Shown: positions 38,906-50,154, counted from the first letter of the stretch. The stretch: 64,000 nucleotides of DNA from Tsukamurella paurometabola (GCF_900631615.1 NZ_LR131273.1:3318850-3382849); one strand, 5' to 3'. The notes: a model not told the origin generated them from the sequence alone. Translations and numbers: made by a program.

Positions 38906-41900
38906 ATGACGTCGGCCGCCGGCTCGTTCGTGCATCTGCACAACCACACCGAGTACTCGATGCTCGACGGCGCGGCCAAGGTGGACCCGTTGTTCGCGGA
39001 GGCCAAGCGCCTCGGCATGACGGCGGTGGGCATGTCCGACCACGGCAACATGTTCGGCGCGTCGGACTTCTACAACACGGCGAAGAAGTACGAGATCAAG
39101 CCGATCATCGGAATCGAGGCGTACATCGCGCCGGAGTCCCGGTTCTCGACCAAGCGCGTGCGCTGGGGCGATCCGTCGCAGAAGGGCGACGACGTCTCGG
39201 GCTCGGGCGCGTACACCCACATGACGATGGTCGCGGAGAACGCGACCGGCCTGCGGAACCTGTTCAAGCTGAGCTCGTTGGCCTCGATCGAGGGCCAGCT
39301 GGGTAAGTGGTCCCGTATGGACGCGGAGCTCATCGCCGAGCACGCCGAGGGCATCATCGCGACCACGGGCTGCCCGTCGGGCGAGGTGCAGACCCGGCTG
39401 CGCCTGGGCCACGATCAGGAGGCACTCGAAGCCGCCGCGAAGTGGCAGGAGATCTTCGGCAAGGACAACTTCTACCTGGAGCTGATGGACCACGGCATCG
39501 ACATCGAGCGCCGGGTCCGCGAGGGCCTGCTCGACATCGGCCGCAAGCTCGGGATCAAGCCGCTGGCCACGAACGACTGCCACTACGTCACCAAGGACAA
39601 GGCCGAATCGCACGGCGCGCTGCTGTGCATCCAGACCGGTAAGACGCTCTCGGACCCGACGCGTTTCCAGTTCGACGGTGACGGCTACTACCTCAAGTCC
39701 GCGGACGAGATGCGTGAGCTGTGGGACTCGCAGGTGCCCGGCGCCTGCGACTCGACCGTCGAGATCGGCGAGCGGGTCCAGTCCTACGCCGAGGTGTGGG
39801 AGCACAAGGATCGGATGCCGCGGTTCCCGGTGCCGGAGAACCACACGCAGGAGTCGTTCCTCGAGTCCGAGGTCATGGACGGTCTGAACCGCCGGTTCCC
39901 GGACGGCCCGCCGGCGGATTACGTCGAGCGCGCGAAGTACGAGCTGTCGGTCATCAACGAGATGGGCTTCCCGGCCTACTTCCTCGTGGTCGGCGACCTC
40001 ATCGCGCACGCGCACGAGGTCGGCATCCGCGTGGGCCCGGGCCGTGGCTCCGCGGCGGGCTCCCTCGTCGCCTGGGCGCTGGGCATCACGAACATCGACC
40101 CGATCCCGCACGGCCTGCTGTTCGAGCGGTTCCTCAATCCCGAGCGCGTGTCGATGCCCGATATCGATATCGACTTCGACGATCGTCGCCGCGGCGAAAT
40201 GATCACGTACGCCTCGGAGAAGTGGGGCTCGGACAAGGTGGCCCAGGTCATCACGTTCGGCACCATCAAGACGAAGGCCGCCATCAAGGACTCGGCGCGC
40301 GTCATCTACGGCCAGCCCGGCTACTCGATCGCGGACCGGATCACCAAGGCGCTGCCGCCGCCCATCATGGCGAAGGACATCTCGGTCAAGGGCATCACGG
40401 ACCCCGAGCACGAGCGGTACAAGGAAGCCGTCGAGGTCCGGCAGCTGATCGAGACGGACCCGGACGTCAAGAAGATCTACGACATGGCGCTCGGACTCGA
40501 GGGCCTGATCCGCAACGCGGGCGTTCACGCCTGCGCGGTGATCATGTCGTGTGATCCGCTCACCGACGCCATCCCGGTGTGGAAGCGCGCCCAGGACGGC
40601 GCGATCATCACCGGTTGGGACTACCCGTCGTGCGAGGCCATCGGCCTGCTGAAGATGGACTTCCTGGGCCTGCGCAACCTCACCGTCATCGGTGACGCCC
40701 TGGAGAACATCAAGCACAACCGCGGCATCGACCTGAACATGGACGAGCTGCCGCTCGACGACGAGACCACCTACGAGCTGCTGCAGCGCGGCAACACCCT
40801 CGGCGTCTTCCAGCTCGACGGCGGCCCGATGCGCGATCTGCTGCGCCGCATGCAGCCCACCAAGTTCGAGGACATCGTGGCCGTCGGCGCGCTGTACCGC
40901 CCCGGCCCGATGGGCATGAACGCGCACAACGACTACGCGGACCGCAAGAACGGCCGGCAGCAGGTCAAGCCCATCCATCCGGAGCTCGAGGAGCCGCTGA
41001 AGGACATTCTCGCGGACACGTTCGGCCTGATCGTGTTCCAGGAGCAGATCATGCAGATCGCGCAGAAGGTCGCCGGGTACAGCCTCGGACAGGCCGACAT
41101 CCTGCGTCGCGCGATGGGCAAGAAGAAGAAGGAGGTGCTCGACGAGGCATACGGCGGCTTCCAACAGGGCATGCTCGACAACGGGTTCTCGCAGCCCGCG
41201 ATCACCGCGCTGTGGGAGACGGTGCTCCCGTTCGCCGGCTACGCGTTCAACAAGTCGCACGCCGCCGCGTACGGCCTGGTCTCGTACTGGACGGCGTACC
41301 TCAAGGCGAACTATCCGGCCGAGTACATGGCCGCCCTGCTCACCTCCGTCGGTGACGACAAGGACAAGGCCGCCATCTACCTCGGCGACTGCCGCCGCCT
41401 CGGCATCACCGTGCTCCCGCCGGACGTCAACGAGTCCTTCCACGCCTTCACCTCGGTGGGCGAGGACATCCGCTTCGGCATGGGCTCGGTGCGCAACGTC
41501 GGCGAGGGCGTCGTCGCGTCCATCGTGAACACGCGCAAGGAGAAGGGGAACTTCACCTCGTTCTCCGACTACCTCGCCAAGATCGAGGTCGCGGCCTGCT
41601 CGAAGAAGGTCACCGAATCCCTCATCAAGGCGGGCGGTTTCGACTCCCTCGACCATCCCCGCAAGGGCCTGCTGCTGGTGCACGCCGACGCCATCGAGTC
41701 GGTGCTGTCCACCAAGAAGGCCGAGGCCGTGGGCCAGTTCGACCTCTTCGGCTCCATGGGCGAGGAGGACGGTGCCGCAGGGCCCATCGACGACGTCTTC
41801 ACGATCAAGGTCCCCGACGAGGAGTGGGACGGCAAGCACAAACTGGCCCTCGAGCGCGAGATGCTGGGCCTGTACGTCTCCGCGCACCCGCTCGACGGGG

Positions 41901-42460
41901 TGGAGCACGTCATCGCCGCGCAGACCGACACCGCCATCCCGGCCATCGTCGAAGGCGATGTCAAGGACGGCACCCAGGTGACGGTGGGCGGCATCCTGCA
42001 GTCGGTGAACCGGCGCGTGAACAAGAACGGCGCCCCGTTCGCGTCCGCGCAGATCGAGGACCTCTCCGGCGGTATCGAGGTCTTCTTCTTCCCCCAGGCC
42101 TACGCCGCGTACGGCGCCGAGGTCGTCGAGGACGCGGTGGTGCTCATCAAGGCCCGCGTGAATTTCCGCGACGACAAGGTGACGCTGATCGCGAACGACA
42201 TCGCGCCCATCGACCTGTCCCAGATCGGGGTGGCGAAGCCGTTGTCACTCACCATGCAGACCCGCGTGTGCACGCAGGACAAGGTCTCCGCGCTCAAGCA
42301 GGTACTGCAGCGCCATCCCGGCGTCTCCGACGTGCACGTCAAGCTCGTCAGTGGCGACAAGGCCACCACGCTGCGGCTCGACGACACCTTGCGGGTGAAC
42401 CCGTCGTCCTCCCTGATGGGCGACCTGAAGGCATTGCTCGGCCCCAACTGCCTCGCCTGA
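38906..42460 (+). CDS. dnaE: replicative DNA polymerase III alpha subunit DnaE1
   Basis: This is the main replicative polymerase, 1184 residues. It starts with the PHP exonuclease domain: [14 protein letters not shown], then MSDHGNM. In mycobacterial DnaE1 this domain is the active proofreading nuclease. The palm motif with catalytic aspartates is [17 protein letters not shown] helix-hairpin-helix and an OB-fold ([12 protein letters not shown]) follow. I chose the ATG at 38906, seven bases after GGAGGTGA, which places the PHP motif at residues 9-22. It converges on the MutS-like genes with only 18 bases between stops. Its place after ileS-lspA matches dnaE1 (Rv1547). Confidence 0.97.
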   Translation: MTSAAGSFVHLHNHTEYSMLDGAAKVDPLFAEAKRLGMTAVGMSDHGNMFGASDFYNTAKKYEIKPIIGIEAYIAPESRFSTKRVRWGDPSQKGDDVSGSGAYTHMTMVAENATGLRNLFKLSSLASIEGQLGKWSRMDAELIAEHAEGIIATTGCPSGEVQTRLRLGHDQEALEAAAKWQEIFGKDNFYLELMDHGIDIERRVREGLLDIGRKLGIKPLATNDCHYVTKDKAESHGALLCIQTGKTLSDPTRFQFDGDGYYLKSADEMRELWDSQVPGACDSTVEIGERVQSYAEVWEHKDRMPRFPVPENHTQESFLESEVMDGLNRRFPDGPPADYVERAKYELSVINEMGFPAYFLVVGDLIAHAHEVGIRVGPGRGSAAGSLVAWALGITNIDPIPHGLLFERFLNPERVSMPDIDIDFDDRRRGEMITYASEKWGSDKVAQVITFGTIKTKAAIKDSARVIYGQPGYSIADRITKALPPPIMAKDISVKGITDPEHERYKEAVEVRQLIETDPDVKKIYDMALGLEGLIRNAGVHACAVIMSCDPLTDAIPVWKRAQDGAIITGWDYPSCEAIGLLKMDFLGLRNLTVIGDALENIKHNRGIDLNMDELPLDDETTYELLQRGNTLGVFQLDGGPMRDLLRRMQPTKFEDIVAVGALYRPGPMGMNAHNDYADRKNGRQQVKPIHPELEEPLKDILADTFGLIVFQEQIMQIAQKVAGYSLGQADILRRAMGKKKKEVLDEAYGGFQQGMLDNGFSQPAITALWETVLPFAGYAFNKSHAAAYGLVSYWTAYLKANYPAEYMAALLTSVGDDKDKAAIYLGDCRRLGITVLPPDVNESFHAFTSVGEDIRFGMGSVRNVGEGVVASIVNTRKEKGNFTSFSDYLAKIEVAACSKKVTESLIKAGGFDSLDHPRKGLLLVHADAIESVLSTKKAEAVGQFDLFGSMGEEDGAAGPIDDVFTIKVPDEEWDGKHKLALEREMLGLYVSAHPLDGVEHVIAAQTDTAIPAIVEGDVKDGTQVTVGGILQSVNRRVNKNGAPFASAQIEDLSGGIEVFFFPQAYAAYGAEVVEDAVVLIKARVNFRDDKVTLIANDIAPIDLSQIGVAKPLSLTMQTRVCTQDKVSALKQVLQRHPGVSDVHVKLVSGDKATTLRLDDTLRVNPSSSLMGDLKALLGPNCLA

Positions 42461-42478
42461 TCCGTGGCACCTGCCTCC

Positions 42479-43963
42479 TCAGCGGACGGTCGGGGTGCCG
42501 AAGATCCGTCGGAACAGGTCGTCGCCGTGGCTGGTCGGCAGGGGTGGCCCGGGCAGCATCCGAAAGGTGCGGTCGCCGGAGTCGAGTCGCTCGGCGCGCA
42601 GGAAGGTGTGCCGGGAATCGTCCGCGGCCGCGAGACCGCGCGCGAGTTCGTACATGTGCGTCACGTAGACGACAGTGATCCCGCAGTCGCGCATCGTCTC
42701 GACGATCTCCCGGGCGAGGGCCGCCCCCTCGCGTTCGTTCGTCGACGCGAGCGACTCGTTGCACAGCAGCAGCGCGCCCGGACGGATCACATCCGCGATC
42801 GCACTCATCCGGCTCAGTTCCTCCTCCAGCCGCCCGGCGGTGTCGCCCCCGTCGCGCTCCTCGCCGCCGAAGTGGGTGTACACCTGGGGGTGAATCGGTC
42901 CGCGGTAGTCGCGGGCGGCAACCGGCATGCCGCAGCGCGCCATGAGCTGCGCCGTGCCGAGGCTCCGCAGCAGCGTCGTCTTCCCGCCGTGATTCGCCCC
43001 GGTGATCATCGTGACCGTCGCGTCCCCGGCGTCGATGTCGTTGCCGACGAGCGTTTCCCGCGTGTCCAGCGCGAGTACCGGGTGATAGATCCCGTGACAG
43101 ACGAGGCCCCGCGTCGACGGTTCCGGTAGGCACCACGCGGCGCCCCGCTCGTCGAGGGCGGCGAGCAGGTTCATCACGGCGCGGTAGAAGCCCAGCTCGT
43201 CGGCGACGGTGCGGAAGTACGCGGCGACGTGTTCCGCCGCCTGCGCCACCGCGTCCGCTGCGGTTCGGATACCGCGGCCGGCGAGGGTGGTCAGCGCCTC
43301 CGCGGCGGCGGGGTCGTCGAGGTCGAGGTCGATACCGCCCGCTCCGCCGCGCAGACGACGCCACCCGGTGCGATCCGGGCGGCGGAGTACGTGCCCGGCG
43401 CCGTGCGCGCCGGCGCCGAGGCGCATGCTGATCAGCTCACCCTTCGCGAACCGGAGCTCCTTGAGATGTGCTCGCACCGTCGCCAGGTACTCGTCGTCGA
43501 GCTCCGCCGCGACGCAGGCGAAGAACGCCTCGAAGCCCGCCGATGTGAAGCCGCCGCGCCACCGATCGCATGCCGCGCGCAGCTCGGCGAAGGCGTCCAC
43601 GAACATGTCGAGCACGTCCAGCGAGCGGTACAGCACCTTGTCCGGGGTGGCGCGCGTGAACAGCCCGAAGTAGTTGTGCCGCTCCCGCTCGACGGCGTCC
43701 GCCGCGATCCGGCGCAGGTCGTCGACCGCTTCCGGGTGGGCGAGGCAGTCCCGTAGCACGTCGTGCCGGTAGCGGATGTCCTCGGCGGAGGCGACGTCGC
43801 CGAGCAGTACCGCCTCCGCCACCCGGTACAGCGTGTCGTCCCCGCCGGCCATGACCGCGAGTAACCGGTCCACGCCCAGGTTCCGGCGCAGTTCCTCCGC
43901 GCGCGGCGGCGCGGGCGGGGGATCGTGCAGGTCCCGGTCTCGGTGGAGCAGGCGCGTCCTCAT
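42479..43963 (-). CDS. MutS-like ATPase, second of a tandem pair
   Basis: This 494-residue protein is related to the clamp and ATPase domains of MutS. It lacks the mismatch-recognition N-terminal domain. Walker A is GANHGGKT at 322-329, with His where MutS has Met. The Walker B segment is LLLCNESLAST, with N402 replacing the usual Asp before E403. STNEREG follows. It also carries ARCGMPVAA, as MutS proteins do after the P-loop. The ATG overlaps the stop of the upstream paralogue (ATGA), so the two are surely co-translated and may form a heterodimer. Function is unknown. Confidence 0.82.
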   Translation of the reverse strand: MRTRLLHRDRDLHDPPPAPPRAEELRRNLGVDRLLAVMAGGDDTLYRVAEAVLLGDVASAEDIRYRHDVLRDCLAHPEAVDDLRRIAADAVERERHNYFGLFTRATPDKVLYRSLDVLDMFVDAFAELRAACDRWRGGFTSAGFEAFFACVAAELDDEYLATVRAHLKELRFAKGELISMRLGAGAHGAGHVLRRPDRTGWRRLRGGAGGIDLDLDDPAAAEALTTLAGRGIRTAADAVAQAAEHVAAYFRTVADELGFYRAVMNLLAALDERGAAWCLPEPSTRGLVCHGIYHPVLALDTRETLVGNDIDAGDATVTMITGANHGGKTTLLRSLGTAQLMARCGMPVAARDYRGPIHPQVYTHFGGEERDGGDTAGRLEEELSRMSAIADVIRPGALLLCNESLASTNEREGAALAREIVETMRDCGITVVYVTHMYELARGLAAADDSRHTFLRAERLDSGDRTFRMLPGPPLPTSHGDDLFRRIFGTPTVR

Positions 43964-45474
43964 GAGGCGATCCGCCGGCGCAGCGTCTCCCCGTCGAGGC
44001 CGTGCCGGCGGGCGAGGGCCGCGGCATGGGCGAGACCACGCGGGCGGCCCCTCCGGATCCGATAGCTCCGTGCGGACGGCTCGACAGGGACGTCGGCCGT
44101 CATGCTCACCACCCCGGCTCCGAGCTCGGCGATCTCGTCGACGAAGGTGACGTAGATGCTCCGCGCGCCGATCGCCACCAGCCGGCGGACGACCTCGGAA
44201 CCGAGGCGAGCTGTGTCGTCGAGCGACGTCGACGCGAAGGTCTCGTTCATCACCACGACGCTCCGGCGGGTGGCCGCGGTCAGGATCTCCCGCATCCCCT
44301 CGATGTCGGCTTCGAGCCGACCGCGCCGGTCGTCGGCGGATTCGGGGCGCTCGAACTGCGTGAACAGTGTGTCGTACAGCCCGATCTCCACGGCGGTGCC
44401 CGGAACGGGCAGGCCGAGCGCCGCCAGGTGGTGGATCTGGCCGAAGGCTCGGGCGAGCGCGGTCTTTCCGCCGTGATTGGGGCCGGTGATCACCAGCACG
44501 CGCTCGTCGCGGCCGAGCCGGATGTCGTTGCCCACGACGGGTTCCCCGCGCCGCAGCAGGTCCGTCGCCATCGCGAGGTCGACGGTGTGGCGGGCGTCGA
44601 GCACGGGGTGGTCGACGACGGCGGGGAGGGTGAACGGCACCCCGGCGTCCTCCATCCGGGACACGTAGTCGAGGTAGCTCAGGTACCAGCGGACCTCCAG
44701 GTCCGTCCGGATGACGACCGGATCGCCGTAGGCGCCGTGCCGGTCCCGGAAACGGGCGAGCGCCCGGAACGTGTCGGGGAACAGGGCGGTGACGTCGGTG
44801 AGGATCGCCGCTTCGACACCGTCGAGACCGGGGCGCGACGGGACGTCCTCGGCGCGACGGGCGGAGCTCTCGACTCGGAACCGGTCGAACACGGCGGCGA
44901 CCTCGGCGCCGTAGTCCGCTTCTCCGCGGTAGCGCCCCACCCGGACGTCGGACTTCTTGATCCGCACGGTGTACTCGACGCGATCGATGAGGGCGGCCAC
45001 CTCGGCCGCGTCGTCGGCGAACGACCGGTGGTCGCGCGATGGGGCCAGGGCGTCGAGGTACGCGCCCAGGTCGCGGAGCGCCGCGGGCGGGTGCGCGAGC
45101 CCGCTGAGTGCGTTCCGGAGCTCGGCGACCGCGCCGAGGTATCGGCGCGCACCGTCGAGGAACCAGGCGTCGCTCTCCGTGCGGAGCCGTACTCGGTCGG
45201 CGTTCGACTGTGCCTCGCGCATGGCGGACATCGACGTGCAGAAGCGCCTCAGCGCGATCCCGAGGGCGGTGTCCCGTCGCAGGGTGCGGCACAGTTCCTG
45301 TCGGTACCGCGCAACCGGCACCGTCGGGGCGGGGGCACGGAAGAAGGGGATGACCGCGGGATCGTGCGTCGCCGCCGCTGCGACGATGCGGTCCATCCCC
45401 AGATCGACGAAGCACCGCGGATCCCGGGCCGGGATGTCCGCGACGGGCGTGCCGAGGAGGGAGGGGGAGTCCAC
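43960..45474 (-). CDS. MutS-like ATPase, first of a tandem pair
   Basis: This is a 504-residue paralogue of the downstream gene. Walker A is GPNHGGKT at 331-338. The Walker B segment is SVVVMNETFASTS, with N410 in place of Asp before E411. The region before it is helical, like the MutS lever and clamp, and there is no Phe-X-Glu mismatch-binding domain. I chose the GTG at 45474 because GGAGGT lies seven bases upstream. GTG at 45489 or 45483 would fall on or before that ribosome site. Most actinobacteria lack canonical MutS/MutL, so a mismatch-repair role should not be assumed. Confidence 0.8.
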   Translation of the reverse strand: MDSPSLLGTPVADIPARDPRCFVDLGMDRIVAAAATHDPAVIPFFRAPAPTVPVARYRQELCRTLRRDTALGIALRRFCTSMSAMREAQSNADRVRLRTESDAWFLDGARRYLGAVAELRNALSGLAHPPAALRDLGAYLDALAPSRDHRSFADDAAEVAALIDRVEYTVRIKKSDVRVGRYRGEADYGAEVAAVFDRFRVESSARRAEDVPSRPGLDGVEAAILTDVTALFPDTFRALARFRDRHGAYGDPVVIRTDLEVRWYLSYLDYVSRMEDAGVPFTLPAVVDHPVLDARHTVDLAMATDLLRRGEPVVGNDIRLGRDERVLVITGPNHGGKTALARAFGQIHHLAALGLPVPGTAVEIGLYDTLFTQFERPESADDRRGRLEADIEGMREILTAATRRSVVVMNETFASTSLDDTARLGSEVVRRLVAIGARSIYVTFVDEIAELGAGVVSMTADVPVEPSARSYRIRRGRPRGLAHAAALARRHGLDGETLRRRIAS

Positions 45475-45605
45475 GGCGCACACCTCCACTCGGCCGTGTG
45501 GTCACGGCGGGGACCGGCGGGCGGCGTCGGCGGCGCTCACGGGGGACCGCCGGTTCTTCGACCGTACGTCCGCGGGTCGACGCGGGGCAAGAGCCGGCGT
45601 GCGCC

Positions 45606-45869
45606 CTACCGCTGCTGGTGCAGGGCGCGCGCCGCCCACCACACCGCGACGCCGGAGCCGGCGGCGGTGAGGATCGCGGGCGCGAGCGTCGCGCCGCCCA
45701 CGGCAGCGGTGAGCAGGACGCCGAGGACGAGGACGACCAGTGCAGTGACCAGGGCCTCCGCCTTGTAGCGGGGCCAGGCGATACCGAAGACGTCGACGGT
45801 CGACCGCTGCGCAGCGGCGCGGCGATCGGAAGTCGAGGATGCGGCAGCGGTGGTCATGGTCTTCACCAT
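45606..45869 (-). CDS. small membrane protein (87 aa)
   Basis: This is an unrecognised protein with a Thr/Ala/Ser-rich N-terminus of about 35 residues. Two hydrophobic segments follow ([20 protein letters not shown] and [20 protein letters not shown]), with a basic end. It is oriented like the MutS-like genes but separated from them by 131 bases, and is divergent from aroC. ATG at 45857 is an alternative start with a GGTGAAG upstream. No function can be assigned. Confidence 0.6.
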   Translation of the reverse strand: MVKTMTTAAASSTSDRRAAAQRSTVDVFGIAWPRYKAEALVTALVVLVLGVLLTAAVGGATLAPAILTAAGSGVAVWWAARALHQQR

Positions 45870-45924
45870 ACCCTGCGATCAAGAGTTCGGCTACCCGAAC
45901 TCACAGTCCGGCGGGTCGATCTGG

Positions 45925-45930
45925 GATGAT
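45925..45930 (+). promoter_or_regulatory. aroC -10-like box (leaderless)
   Basis: GATGAT keeps A2 and T6 of the -10 consensus and ends seven bases before the GTG at 45938. The same hexamer precedes lspA at a similar distance. An mRNA starting there would have the aroC GTG at its 5' end. Confidence 0.45.
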
Positions 45931-45937
45931 GGGACAC

Positions 45938-47143
45938 GTGTTGCGCTGGATCACCGCAGGAGAATCGCACGGCCCCGCCCTCGTGGCCCTCGTGGAGGGC
46001 ATGGTCGCGGGCGTCGAGGTCACGTCGTCGGACATCGCCGCCCAATTGGCGCGGCGGCGCCTCGGCTACGGCCGCGGTGCGCGCATGAAGTTCGAGGCCG
46101 ACAAGGTCACCATCCTCGGTGGTGTCCGGCACGGCCGCACCCAGGCGGGTCCTGTCGCGATCGAGATCGGGAACACCGAGTGGCCCAAGTGGGAGCAGGT
46201 CATGTCGGCCGATCCCGTCGACCAGGAGCTGCTCGACGGTATGGCCCGGAACGCGCCGCTCACGCGGCCGCGCCCCGGCCACGCCGACTACTCGGGGATG
46301 CTCAAGTACGGCTTCGACGACGCGCGCCCGGTACTCGAGCGCGCGAGCGCGCGTGAGACGGCGGCCCGGGTCGCGGCCGGCACCGTGGCGCGGAACTTCC
46401 TGCGCCAGGCCTTCGGTGCAGAGGTGATCAGCCACGTCATCTCCATCGGCGCGTCCGATCCCTACGCCGGCCCGACCCCGTCGGCCGCCGATCTCGACCG
46501 GATCGACGCCTCGCCGGTCCGTGCCTTCGACGAGGCCGCGGAGCAGTCGATGATCGCCGAGATCGAAGCCGCGAAGAAGGACGGCGACACGCTCGGCGGC
46601 GTCGTCGAGGTCGTCGTGACGGGCCTGCCCGTGGGCATCGGCTCCGTGGCTTCCGGCGAGAGCCGCCTCGACTCGCGGCTCGCCGCCGCGCTCATGGGCA
46701 TTCAGGCGATCAAGGGCGTCGAGGTCGGCGACGGATTCGAGACGGCCCGCCGCCGCGGCAGCGCCGCGCACGACGAGATGCTGCCCGACAAGGGCGGCGT
46801 GCTCCGCTCCACCAACCGCGCGGGCGGCGTCGAGGGCGGCATGACGAACGGCGAGGAACTCCGCGTGCGCGCCGCGATGAAGCCGATCTCCACGGTCCCG
46901 CGCGCCCTGCGCACCATCGACATGCAGACCGGCACCGAGGCCGTCGCCATCCACCAGCGCAGCGACGTCTGCGCGGTGCCCGCTGCCGGCGTCGTGGCCG
47001 AGGCCATGGTGGCGCTCGTCGTCGCCCAGGCGGCGCTCGAGAAGTTCGGCGGCGACAGCCTCGCCGAGACCCGCAGCAACATCGAGCGGTACTCCGAGCA
47101 GGTGTCGGCGCGGTTGCAGCGGGTGACGCCCGAGGCGATCTGA
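45938..47143 (+). CDS. aroC: chorismate synthase
   Basis: This enzyme makes chorismate from 5-enolpyruvylshikimate-3-phosphate using reduced FMN, the last step of the shikimate pathway. Signatures include [13 protein letters not shown] at the start, [27 protein letters not shown] and [15 protein letters not shown]. The GTG at 45938 gives 401 residues beginning M-L-R-W-I-T-A-G, the same N-terminus and length as M. tuberculosis AroC. In-frame ATGs at 45926 and 45929 would add only three or four residues. The stop overlaps aroK. Confidence 0.95.
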   Translation: MLRWITAGESHGPALVALVEGMVAGVEVTSSDIAAQLARRRLGYGRGARMKFEADKVTILGGVRHGRTQAGPVAIEIGNTEWPKWEQVMSADPVDQELLDGMARNAPLTRPRPGHADYSGMLKYGFDDARPVLERASARETAARVAAGTVARNFLRQAFGAEVISHVISIGASDPYAGPTPSAADLDRIDASPVRAFDEAAEQSMIAEIEAAKKDGDTLGGVVEVVVTGLPVGIGSVASGESRLDSRLAAALMGIQAIKGVEVGDGFETARRRGSAAHDEMLPDKGGVLRSTNRAGGVEGGMTNGEELRVRAAMKPISTVPRALRTIDMQTGTEAVAIHQRSDVCAVPAAGVVAEAMVALVVAQAALEKFGGDSLAETRSNIERYSEQVSARLQRVTPEAI

Positions 47144-47760
47144 TGGCCACCGCGCCCGGCCGCGAGCCGGGGCCCGCGGCGATCCTGATCGGCCCGCCCG
47201 GGGCGGGGAAGACGACCATCGGCCGTCGGCTCGCGCGCGCCCTGCGCGTCGAGTTCATCGACGTCGACGAGGAGATCGAGCGCCGCGAGGGCCGGTCCAT
47301 CCCGCAGATCTTCGCCGGCGACGGCGAGCCGGCGTTCCGCGCCATCGAGGAGGACGTCGTCGCCGACGTGGTCGCGCACCACCCCGGCGTCGTCTCCCTC
47401 GGCGGCGGCGCCGTCCTCTCCGAGGCGACCCGTACCCTGCTGCGCCGGCACCAGGTCGTCTACCTCGAACTCACCGAGGAGGAGGGGATCCGGCGCACCG
47501 TCAGCCCGGCCGCGTCGAACCGCCCACTCCTCAAGGGCGACGACCCCGCCGCGGCGTACCGTGCCCTCATGGCTCGGCGCACGCCGATCTACCGCGAACT
47601 CGCGACGATCCGCGTCTCGACCGTGGGCCGGGCACCGTCGTCCGTCGTCCGGCAGGTGCAGCGGCGCCTCAAGGACACCGCACCCGGACGGGAGCGCCGC
47701 GGCCCGTGGCCGAAACTGCCCGCCGTCCTCCGCACGTCCACCAAGAACCGATCGGAGTAG
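47143..47760 (+). CDS. aroK: shikimate kinase
   Basis: This enzyme phosphorylates shikimate. Walker A is LIGPPGAGKTTIGRRLA near residue 15. FIDVDEEIERREGRSI binds shikimate, and VSLGGGAVL is the Gly-rich second motif. The lid region contains NRPLLKG. At 205 residues it is longer than the usual 170-180 because of a basic C-terminal tail (about 175-205, KDTAPGRERRGPWPK). Its A overlaps the aroC stop, and aroB follows three bases after its stop. Confidence 0.94.
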   Translation: MATAPGREPGPAAILIGPPGAGKTTIGRRLARALRVEFIDVDEEIERREGRSIPQIFAGDGEPAFRAIEEDVVADVVAHHPGVVSLGGGAVLSEATRTLLRRHQVVYLELTEEEGIRRTVSPAASNRPLLKGDDPAAAYRALMARRTPIYRELATIRVSTVGRAPSSVVRQVQRRLKDTAPGRERRGPWPKLPAVLRTSTKNRSE

Positions 47761-48876
<1,116 letters not shown>

Positions 48877-48880
48877 CGCG

Positions 48881-49546
48881 TCAGAGCCCCAGCAGGTCGG
48901 CGGTGCGCTCGAGCGCGTAGTCGAAGAGCGCATCGGCGGGCTCGAAGGTGTTCGCGTACTGGCCGAACAGCTCGAAACTCACGGCCCCGAAGAGCTGGGT
49001 CCAGGCCAGGACGCCCAGGGCGAGCTGCCCCGGCGCGGCGTCCGGGGCCACCACGTCGGCCGCGTCACGCAGCTGCGCGACGAGCCCGCCCGACGGTGCC
49101 GGCGCGCCCGCGTGCCCGCACGCCGCGATGCGGGCGAACGTGCCCGACGTGCGGATCGCGGCTGCGGTCGTCTCCGTCGGAGCGTGGTAGCCGGGCACGG
49201 GCGTGCCGAAGAGCAGGGTGTACTCGTGCGGGTGTGCGAGCGCCCAGGTGCGGACGGCGCGCCCCGCGGCGAGCCATCGCTCCCGGGGGCCGTCCGCAGC
49301 GGCGTCGGCCGCCTCGACGGCGTCACCGAGCGCGGTGTAGGCGTCGGTGATGAGCGCGGTGAGGAGCGCGTCCCGGCTGGGGAAGTAGCGGTACACCGCC
49401 GAGGACGCCAGGCCGAGGTCGCGCGCGACGGCGCGCAGGGAGAGCGCGGCGGCGCCGACGTCGCGGAGCTGTTCCCGGGCGCTGCGGGTGATCTCGGCGG
49501 TGATCTCGGCGCGGGCTCGTTCGCGTGCGGTCCGGGAGGCGTTCAT
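48881..49546 (-). CDS. TetR family transcriptional regulator
   Basis: This 221-residue regulator has an N-terminal helix-turn-helix (SLRAVARDLGLASSAVYRYF) after the helix ARAEITAEITRSAREQL. The C-terminal part (FGAVSFELFGQYANTFEP) is of the WHG/TetR_C type common in actinobacteria. The ATG at 49546 lies seven bases after a minus-strand TAAGAT -10 box (49554-49559), so its mRNA is probably leaderless. It is divergent from the DUF385 gene, and two near-identical operator-like repeats lie between them. Confidence 0.88.
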   Translation of the reverse strand: MNASRTARERARAEITAEITRSAREQLRDVGAAALSLRAVARDLGLASSAVYRYFPSRDALLTALITDAYTALGDAVEAADAAADGPRERWLAAGRAVRTWALAHPHEYTLLFGTPVPGYHAPTETTAAAIRTSGTFARIAACGHAGAPAPSGGLVAQLRDAADVVAPDAAPGQLALGVLAWTQLFGAVSFELFGQYANTFEPADALFDYALERTADLLGL

Positions 49547-49553
49547 CCGCACG

Positions 49554-49641
49554 ATCTTAGCGTCGATCCGAAACGAGAGCACTGCTCTTGACAATCGACT
49601 GTCGACGTCGGAGCATTGGAATGAAACGAGAGCAGTGCTCA
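49554..49641. promoter_or_regulatory. divergent promoters with two TetR operators
   Basis: Operator 1, AGAGCA-C-TGCTCT at 49576-49588, is a perfect 13-base odd palindrome. Operator 2, AGAGCA-G-TGCTCA at 49629-49641, has one mismatched end. Both lie in an 18-base direct repeat (49570-49587 and 49623-49640) with one difference. TTGACA at 49588-49593, with GAGCAT at 49611-49616 (17-base spacer), serves the DUF385 gene. Minus-strand TAAGAT at 49554-49559 serves tetR. The operators flank the DUF385 promoter, and operator 1 covers the tetR -35 position. Confidence 0.8.
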
Positions 49642-49657
49642 CACTTTGGAGGACTTC

Positions 49658-50113
49658 ATGACCGCACCCGCCGCCGATCGCGTCCGCCCGGGCCGGACGG
49701 CCACCGCGTTCAACAACACCGTCGCCTGGCTCGCCCGCCGGGGGATCTCGGTCTACGGCAGCAGGGAGCTCGCGGTCCGCGGTCGTCGCACGGGGGAGTG
49801 GCGCACCGTCCCCGTCAACGTGCTCACCGTCGACGGTGCCGGGCACCTCGTCGCGGCCCGGGGCGTCACCCAATGGGTGCGCAACCTGCGCGTCGCGGGC
49901 GCGGGCGAGCTGCGGCTGGGGCGCACCATCGAGCCGTTCACCGCCACGGAGGTCACGGATCCGATCGCGAAGGTGCCCGTGCTGCGCGCCTACCTGCGCA
50001 GGTGGGCGTGGGAGGTCGGCGCCTTCTTCCCCGGTCTCTCCGCCGACAGTTCCGATGACGAGCTGGTGGCCGCCGCGGTCCGCTACCCGGTGTTCGTCGT
50101 GGTCCGGCGCTGA
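49658..50113 (+). CDS. DUF385 / deazaflavin (F420)-dependent nitroreductase family protein
   Basis: This 151-residue protein resembles the Ddn-type split-barrel family (DUF385), whose members bind F420 or related deazaflavins in mycobacteria. Visible features are the family-like start (NNTVAWLARRGISVYG), the strand RGRRTGEWRTVPVNVL with the typical G-R-R-T-G turn, and LVAARGVTQWVRNLR. The ATG at 49658 follows GGAGG (49648-49652). Its promoter is flanked by operators of the divergent tetR gene, so it is the probable regulatory target. The substrate is unknown. Confidence 0.85.
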   Translation: MTAPAADRVRPGRTATAFNNTVAWLARRGISVYGSRELAVRGRRTGEWRTVPVNVLTVDGAGHLVAARGVTQWVRNLRVAGAGELRLGRTIEPFTATEVTDPIAKVPVLRAYLRRWAWEVGAFFPGLSADSSDDELVAAAVRYPVFVVVRR

Positions 50114-50141
50114 CCGCGCTGCCGGGCGGGTGTACCGCCGG

Positions 50142-50147
50142 TACAGT
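50142..50147 (+). promoter_or_regulatory. leaderless -10 box of the YceI-type gene
   Basis: TACAGT, a good TAnnnT match, ends seven bases before the GTG at 50155. No -35 is evident. Confidence 0.5.
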
Positions 50148-50154
50148 CGGTTTC

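Noticed and set aside
35569-39051. Open frame of 1160 codons on the minus strand opposite the ABC, kinase and dnaE genes (and similar ones at 1741-4290, 38810-41908 and 59445-62195)
   Set aside because: These are antisense frames of well-recognised plus-strand genes in very GC-rich DNA, where stops are rare. Their translations are Arg/Ala/Gly/Asp-rich with no domains or membrane pattern.
42479-45474. The MutS-like pair as canonical mismatch repair MutS
   Set aside because: Both lack the mismatch-binding domain and have altered Walker A and B motifs, and there is no mutL nearby.
45514-45553. Inverted repeat CCGGCGG/CCGCCGG upstream of the MutS-like genes as a terminator or operator
   Set aside because: The arms are short and GC-only with a 26-base loop, which is expected by chance in this composition.
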